Below the pieces are notes generated by a model that was not told where the DNA came from, did no database searches, and worked only from the letters and a program-made list of their open reading frames with translations. A program made the position numbers and the translations under genes. DNA of 64,000 nt from Panonychus citri (Eukaryota; Arthropoda; Arachnida; Trombidiformes; Tetranychidae): positions 682,001 through 746,000 of the forward strand of contig NW_026515445.1 in the NCBI RefSeq assembly GCF_014898815.1, written 5' to 3'. Shown one piece after another: positions 59,592-64,000 of the stretch (the stretch's first letter is position 1; every line of letters begins with the position of its first letter).

Positions 59592-62500
59592 ATGGCTACA
59601 ATTGGTGAATTGTCTATTGAAAGACAAAGAGAGTTACTTCAGTTATGGGGTTTGAAATCTCCTGTATCTGATGATTGTGTTAAAATGTTATTTACTGATG
59701 CTGCTGTTACTCAGTTATCGTTGTTAAATTTAAATGTAAGTGTTTCCCGTTTGGTTAGTATGAGTTCTAATTCATTTGATGGGATAACAATACCTGAGTG
59801 GGTATTGGAAATGAGAAAAAATTCTATTCCAGAGTATGATATTAAAGAGTTAATAGTCAAACTTGGAATCAACCCTGATATTATAATGAAAGCTAAACCT
59901 TCAGTGATTAAAAGGTTAAGTTGTGGTAGTCCAGCTAAGAGAGTAATCGAGTTGTACATCGAGACTTGGAAAAACGCTGCGCCGACTACAAGTACTGCAA
60001 GAAAACGAATTGATGTGGATTCAGCCTTTTATCGTGATTTTGGTTCAGAGGATGAAACCGAAGAAGATGAAGAAGAGATAAGAAGAATCCGAAAGGAAAA
60101 GAAAAAGGTTCTTAAACCGAGATTATCTCCGATAAAACAAAGGACTCCAATTACGAGTGGAAATGAAAGTGAGTCTAGTTTTCATGGTAAAAATGATTCG
60201 AAACCTGTTGTTTTGTATCAAGAAAAAACACCGAAAGTTCCTGAATTTACTCATGGTATGGATCCATGGACATGGTTACTTAATGTAAAGAGACAATTAA
60301 GTTACGAAGATTGTTCAGATCGAACAAGGTTACGAGCTCTTAAGAAAGCAATGGCCTTTGAGCTATTGGAAGCGGCTGAAAAATTGGATCAACAAGATCA
60401 CAATTATCAAAGTTATTTGGAAGCTTTGGAAAATCATCTTAAAAATCCCGCTGCTATGGCTACTGCTCAAGCTGAATTAACTGCAATGAAATATTATTTC
60501 AATGAACATCCAAGTTTATTCATTCAACGATTAAGAGAGTTGGTGAAAAAAGTAAAAAATGGATTGGATGGTCAAGGTTTTGTTCATGAAGTTCTTGAAC
60601 GTTTACCGAAAACCGTAAGAGATCATATGTATGATGTTCGTGCTAATACTACCTTAGATGATATAACTTCTGTCTTGGTACATCAATACTACAGTCAAGG
60701 TCATCATCGAAGAGAAGGTCGAAAATCAACATCATCTGAAAAGAAACAAACAAATACATCTACTGCTACTCAGTCAACAAACAAAACTCAGAGTAATTTT
60801 ATTGGTAAATGTTATCGATGCGATGAAAGTGGTCATCTCGCTAATAACTGTCCCAATAATAAAAGTGGTTCTAATCGAAATCAATCGAGTGAGAAAGAAA
60901 AAACAACTTCAGTTAATCTATGTGATTCTCAAAATTCTAATCTCGAAAGTTTATCTCCATATTGTCCTAAACCTGCAAACTCTTTTCTGTTTATGTCAAT
61001 TGAAAATGAGATGATAAGTCGAATCAGTTCATCTGTGAAAAACTTCCCAACAGTAAAATTTACATTGTTATATCCTAACAAAGAGCATTTCAAGACTGGC
61101 GAAGTGTTGGTGGATACGGGTGCGAATACCGCTTGTATCGATTACGAATTAGCTATGCGATTAAAAGCTTATCAAATGGCTTCTGGTGTATCGATTAAAG
61201 GTATTTGTGGAGGTGATTATCTACGAGTCGAAGGTGCTGCTTATGCATTGATGAAACATCCAAAAATGTCTCATGTTAAAGCTCTCAAGATACAAATTGT
61301 TCGTAATCTTGAACCTTTATTTGTGGTTGGTAATCGATTCTGTGATTTATTTTATGTAAATTTGAAAAACAAAGGTGGTAAATACGAAGTTCAACTTCAA
61401 GAATATGCTGATTCTGATCCTGTTGAACCTGAATTAATGTTCAGATTTTGTACCCCTGAAGAAACTATCGAATTATCGCAAAGTGTGGAAATAGAAGGAC
61501 CAATCTATTCTCCTGCTAAAATGAATGAAAATTTATCTAATGATAAAAGTGTTTTCCCTGGTAATCCTTATGATTCTATTAATTCTGATGAAGAAAAAAT
61601 CAGAAAAAGAGAACTCGAAATTTCCTGTTATGTGAACTCGATAAGTGAATCTAAAGAGATTGAAAATCTAATTCCGATCTATTCAATAACAACTAAACCT
61701 GAATTTATTCCATTAGAAGAGAGATTGATGAAACGAATGGATGAGAATCTTGCGACATCAAAAAAGAAAGAATTACTTTCTCTTCTATTACAATTCAGTG
61801 ATGTGTTTTCTCAAACACCTCAAGATCTTGGTTTTGTCCCATGGCAAAAATGGCCGATAAAAATTGATATTGGTGATAATAAGGTACCTTACCAAAAACC
61901 TTACCCTTGTAATGTGTTTATAAGGAAAGCTTATCAATCTGTTATATCAACTTTAATGGAAAGTGACATCATCGAACCCTCTCAAGCTGATGGTGGTTCC
62001 CCTGCGTTATTAATTAAAAAATCTGATGGATCATTTCGACTACTCAACGATCTCCGTGCTGTCAATAGAATGACTAAAGTGATTTATCACCCGATGCCGA
62101 GAGTAGACGATTGTTTGGAAGCTGTAAGAGAAGCTGAATATTTCAACATGTTCGACCTCTATCAAGGTTACTTTCAAATCGAGATTCCGCCAGAAGAAAG
62201 AAACAAAACTGTATTCGTAACACCGGATGGAAAATTTCAGTACAAACGTTTACCTATGGGTTTGGCTTGTGCTCCATTTGAATTTCAAAGGTTAATGAAC
62301 AAAGTTCTAAGCGGTTTAAACTATACCGAGTGTTTAGGTTACTTTGATGATGTTCCGGTAATTGGTAAATCTTGGTACGAATTATTGGAAGGAACAAAAT
62401 TAGTACTCAATCGATTACGATTATGGAATCTTAAAATCAAAACTGATAAATGTAAATTTGGGGTAAGAGAACTTATTCTATTAGGTCACTTGGTAAATGG

Positions 62501-64000
62501 ACAAGGAATTCGACCTGATCCGAATAAGGTTACAGCTTTAAAAAATTTACCTTATCCTAAAACAGTGAAACAACTTCAATCACAACTTGGTTGTTACAAT
62601 TACTTTTCCCGTTATATAAAAGATTATTCAAGAATTGCTGCTCCTTTATATCGATTGATTAACAAGGAACGAAAATTCAAAATGCTAAAAGAAGATCATG
62701 AAACGTTGGACGTTTTGAAAAATTCATTGATCGAAACCACGTTATTAGTTCATTTTGATCCGGACTTGAGAAGAAAAATTTCAGTAGATGCTAGTGATTT
62801 AGCTGTGGGTGGAATTTTACTTCAAGAGGATCCTAATCAACCTCTGTTACCTGGTTATACAAATTTGAAGGAAATTCCAATTGAATTGATTCCTCATTGG
62901 TTACCGATATCCTTCTTTTCTCAAAAATTAGCAAAGCATCAAGGAAATTATTCCGTAAGTGAAAAAGAATTACTTGCTATCTTGGTTGGAATCAACAAAT
63001 TCAAACATTACCTCGAAGGAGAAAAGTTTCTAATAGAAACTGATCATCATGCATTGTGTCAACTGTTAAAAATTAAATTCAAAAATCAACGTCTTGAAAG
63101 ATGGAACATCATGTTATCTACTTACGATTTTACTGTCGTTTATAAAGAAGGTAAAACTCATGCTTCAGACTGTTTTTCAAGATATCAATCTGAATGGTCA
63201 CATCGAGCAATGGTTGACCCTGAACAAGAATATTTTGATCATCTTTTCATAATTGATTGTGAACAAAATTCAATTAGTGAAGAAGTGATTGGTTTAAATA
63301 CCTTAAAAAAGTTAAATGAAACTTTTCCGAAACAAGTTATTTATTATTATCGTTTAAATCAAGATTGGAAAAACGATATAATTAAGTATCAACAATTAAA
63401 TCCTGATATTTGTGCAACAATAAGTGAATTAAACAGTGAAAAACGAAGTCCACTTCATCATCGTTATCTAATCAAAGATAATATCTTGTATCGTAAACCG
63501 ATTCATCATCATGAAAATGCCAGAATTGTAATAACTAAGGAGTTATTATTGAAATTATTCAGTGAAGAGCATGAATCTCCAATCTCTGGACATTTTGGAA
63601 GTGAAAAAACTTATCTACAAATATCAAGAAGATTTTGGATGCCCTATCTACTTGAAGAGATAAAAGTTCTGTGTAAAAATTGTCAAATCTGTCAATTGTC
63701 GAAATCATCAAATGTTACCTTTGCTGATCCTCAACTTAAACCGATTCCAAATGAAGTTTTCGAAAGGTTGGAAATGGATGCTCAAGGACCGTTAACATTT
63801 CAGAACGGAAGAAAGAAAATAATTCTGGTTCTAATTGACACTTTGAGTCGATTTGTCTACGCTAAAGTTTATCCGAATCAAAACTCATCAACAGTGAAAA
63901 AGTTTCTAAGTGAATATTTTTCATTATTTGGTTATCCATCTACAATTCAAACTGATAGAGGAAGAAACTTTATCTCAGAAGATGTTACTAATTACTTGAA
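59592..64000 (+). CDS. Ty3/gypsy-type Gag-Pol polyprotein, uninterrupted, 3'-partial at window edge
   Basis: One frame without stops runs 1469 codons from the ATG at 59592 to the window end. Order: Gag (about 1-400, with SYEDCSDRTRLRALKKAM and YYFNEHPSLFIQRLRELV), CCHC knuckle CYRCDESGHLANNC (407-420), protease VLVDTGANTACID (Asp 508), reverse transcriptase (LLNDLRAVNRMT, FDLYQGYFQI, catalytic YFDD at 917-920), RNase H (SVDASDLAVGGIL, Asp 1066; SEKELLAILVGI; ETDHHAL), integrase HHCC finger (HESPISGH from 1327; CKNCQIC from 1361) and two catalytic Asp (1396, 1455). The third acidic residue lies beyond the window. Gag and Pol share one frame, so no frameshift is needed. All visible catalytic residues are present, so the element may be recent and active. 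Clade not determined. Confidence 0.92.
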   Translation, partial: MATIGELSIERQRELLQLWGLKSPVSDDCVKMLFTDAAVTQLSLLNLNVSVSRLVSMSSNSFDGITIPEWVLEMRKNSIPEYDIKELIVKLGINPDIIMKAKPSVIKRLSCGSPAKRVIELYIETWKNAAPTTSTARKRIDVDSAFYRDFGSEDETEEDEEEIRRIRKEKKKVLKPRLSPIKQRTPITSGNESESSFHGKNDSKPVVLYQEKTPKVPEFTHGMDPWTWLLNVKRQLSYEDCSDRTRLRALKKAMAFELLEAAEKLDQQDHNYQSYLEALENHLKNPAAMATAQAELTAMKYYFNEHPSLFIQRLRELVKKVKNGLDGQGFVHEVLERLPKTVRDHMYDVRANTTLDDITSVLVHQYYSQGHHRREGRKSTSSEKKQTNTSTATQSTNKTQSNFIGKCYRCDESGHLANNCPNNKSGSNRNQSSEKEKTTSVNLCDSQNSNLESLSPYCPKPANSFLFMSIENEMISRISSSVKNFPTVKFTLLYPNKEHFKTGEVLVDTGANTACIDYELAMRLKAYQMASGVSIKGICGGDYLRVEGAAYALMKHPKMSHVKALKIQIVRNLEPLFVVGNRFCDLFYVNLKNKGGKYEVQLQEYADSDPVEPELMFRFCTPEETIELSQSVEIEGPIYSPAKMNENLSNDKSVFPGNPYDSINSDEEKIRKRELEISCYVNSISESKEIENLIPIYSITTKPEFIPLEERLMKRMDENLATSKKKELLSLLLQFSDVFSQTPQDLGFVPWQKWPIKIDIGDNKVPYQKPYPCNVFIRKAYQSVISTLMESDIIEPSQADGGSPALLIKKSDGSFRLLNDLRAVNRMTKVIYHPMPRVDDCLEAVREAEYFNMFDLYQGYFQIEIPPEERNKTVFVTPDGKFQYKRLPMGLACAPFEFQRLMNKVLSGLNYTECLGYFDDVPVIGKSWYELLEGTKLVLNRLRLWNLKIKTDKCKFGVRELILLGHLVNGQGIRPDPNKVTALKNLPYPKTVKQLQSQLGCYNYFSRYIKDYSRIAAPLYRLINKERKFKMLKEDHETLDVLKNSLIETTLLVHFDPDLRRKISVDASDLAVGGILLQEDPNQPLLPGYTNLKEIPIELIPHWLPISFFSQKLAKHQGNYSVSEKELLAILVGINKFKHYLEGEKFLIETDHHALCQLLKIKFKNQRLERWNIMLSTYDFTVVYKEGKTHASDCFSRYQSEWSHRAMVDPEQEYFDHLFIIDCEQNSISEEVIGLNTLKKLNETFPKQVIYYYRLNQDWKNDIIKYQQLNPDICATISELNSEKRSPLHHRYLIKDNILYRKPIHHHENARIVITKELLLKLFSEEHESPISGHFGSEKTYLQISRRFWMPYLLEEIKVLCKNCQICQLSKSSNVTFADPQLKPIPNEVFERLEMDAQGPLTFQNGRKKIILVLIDTLSRFVYAKVYPNQNSSTVKKFLSEYFSLFGYPSTIQTDRGRNFISEDVTNYL

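Noticed and set aside
59711..59959. 82-aa minus-strand ORF
   Set aside because: Antisense shadow of the gypsy-type gag-pol frame.
1..64000. tRNA, rRNA or other structured RNA genes
   Set aside because: Looked for T-loop/anticodon-like blocks; the only tRNA-like matches are retroelement primer sites (4329, 57034, 59550).

Overview
The window looks like an AT-rich, compact animal nuclear genome. It has multi-exon genes with GT-AG introns, many only 60-110 bases long, animal gene families (ariadne-1, RNF25, inositol-trisphosphate 3-kinase, acireductone dioxygenase, a CUB/C-type-lectin receptor) and animal-type transposons. The LRR protein style, base composition and intron style suggest an arthropod, most likely an acariform mite such as a spider mite. 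That assignment is inference; the sequence has no direct species marker.

Layout. 1-8.5 kb is a nested transposon patch. A secreted LRR protein gene (828) loses its 3' end at a decayed, reverse-oriented gag element. Next comes a decayed MULE-like transposase split by a well-bounded 3.5-kb LTR retrotransposon (4071-7545; near-identical LTRs, TGATG target duplication, tRNA-Tyr-like primer site) that carries gag but no pol. 9.3-10.4 kb holds a decayed CxxC zinc-binding ORF. 11.5-18.0 kb (minus) is a six-exon inositol-trisphosphate 3-kinase gene. 18.6-19.1 kb is a decayed mariner. 20.5-22.6 kb holds two tandem three-exon acireductone dioxygenase genes. 23.2-26.3 kb (minus) is an RNF25-like RWD-RING ubiquitin ligase with a long low-complexity tail. 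28.3-30.4 kb (minus) is an ariadne-1-like RBR ligase. 30.4-36.5 kb is a CT/GA-repeat-rich intergenic region. 36.5-54.1 kb (plus) is an eleven-exon gene for a 2326-residue single-pass membrane protein: CTLD-CUB-CTLD-3xCUB-3xEGF-TM-long Ser-rich tail. Its first intron carries an ~865-bp duplicated block. 55.3-55.9 kb (minus) is a small acidic zinc-finger ORF lying between ~110-bp direct repeats. 57.0-58.7 kb is a copia-type gag-protease deletion derivative with a half-tRNA-iMet-like primer site. 59.1-64.0 kb is the 5' part of a Ty3/gypsy-type element with one uninterrupted gag-pol ORF that runs off the window.

How the parts relate. The two ADI1 genes act at one step of methionine salvage. The two ubiquitin ligases are neighbours but not visibly linked. 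The main novelty candidates are the CTLD/CUB/EGF receptor architecture, with a frame-preserving 63-nt intron inside its third EGF, and the pol-less gag elements. Splice models were joined by eye; each large model closes with consistent phase and a length divisible by three. No database search was possible.
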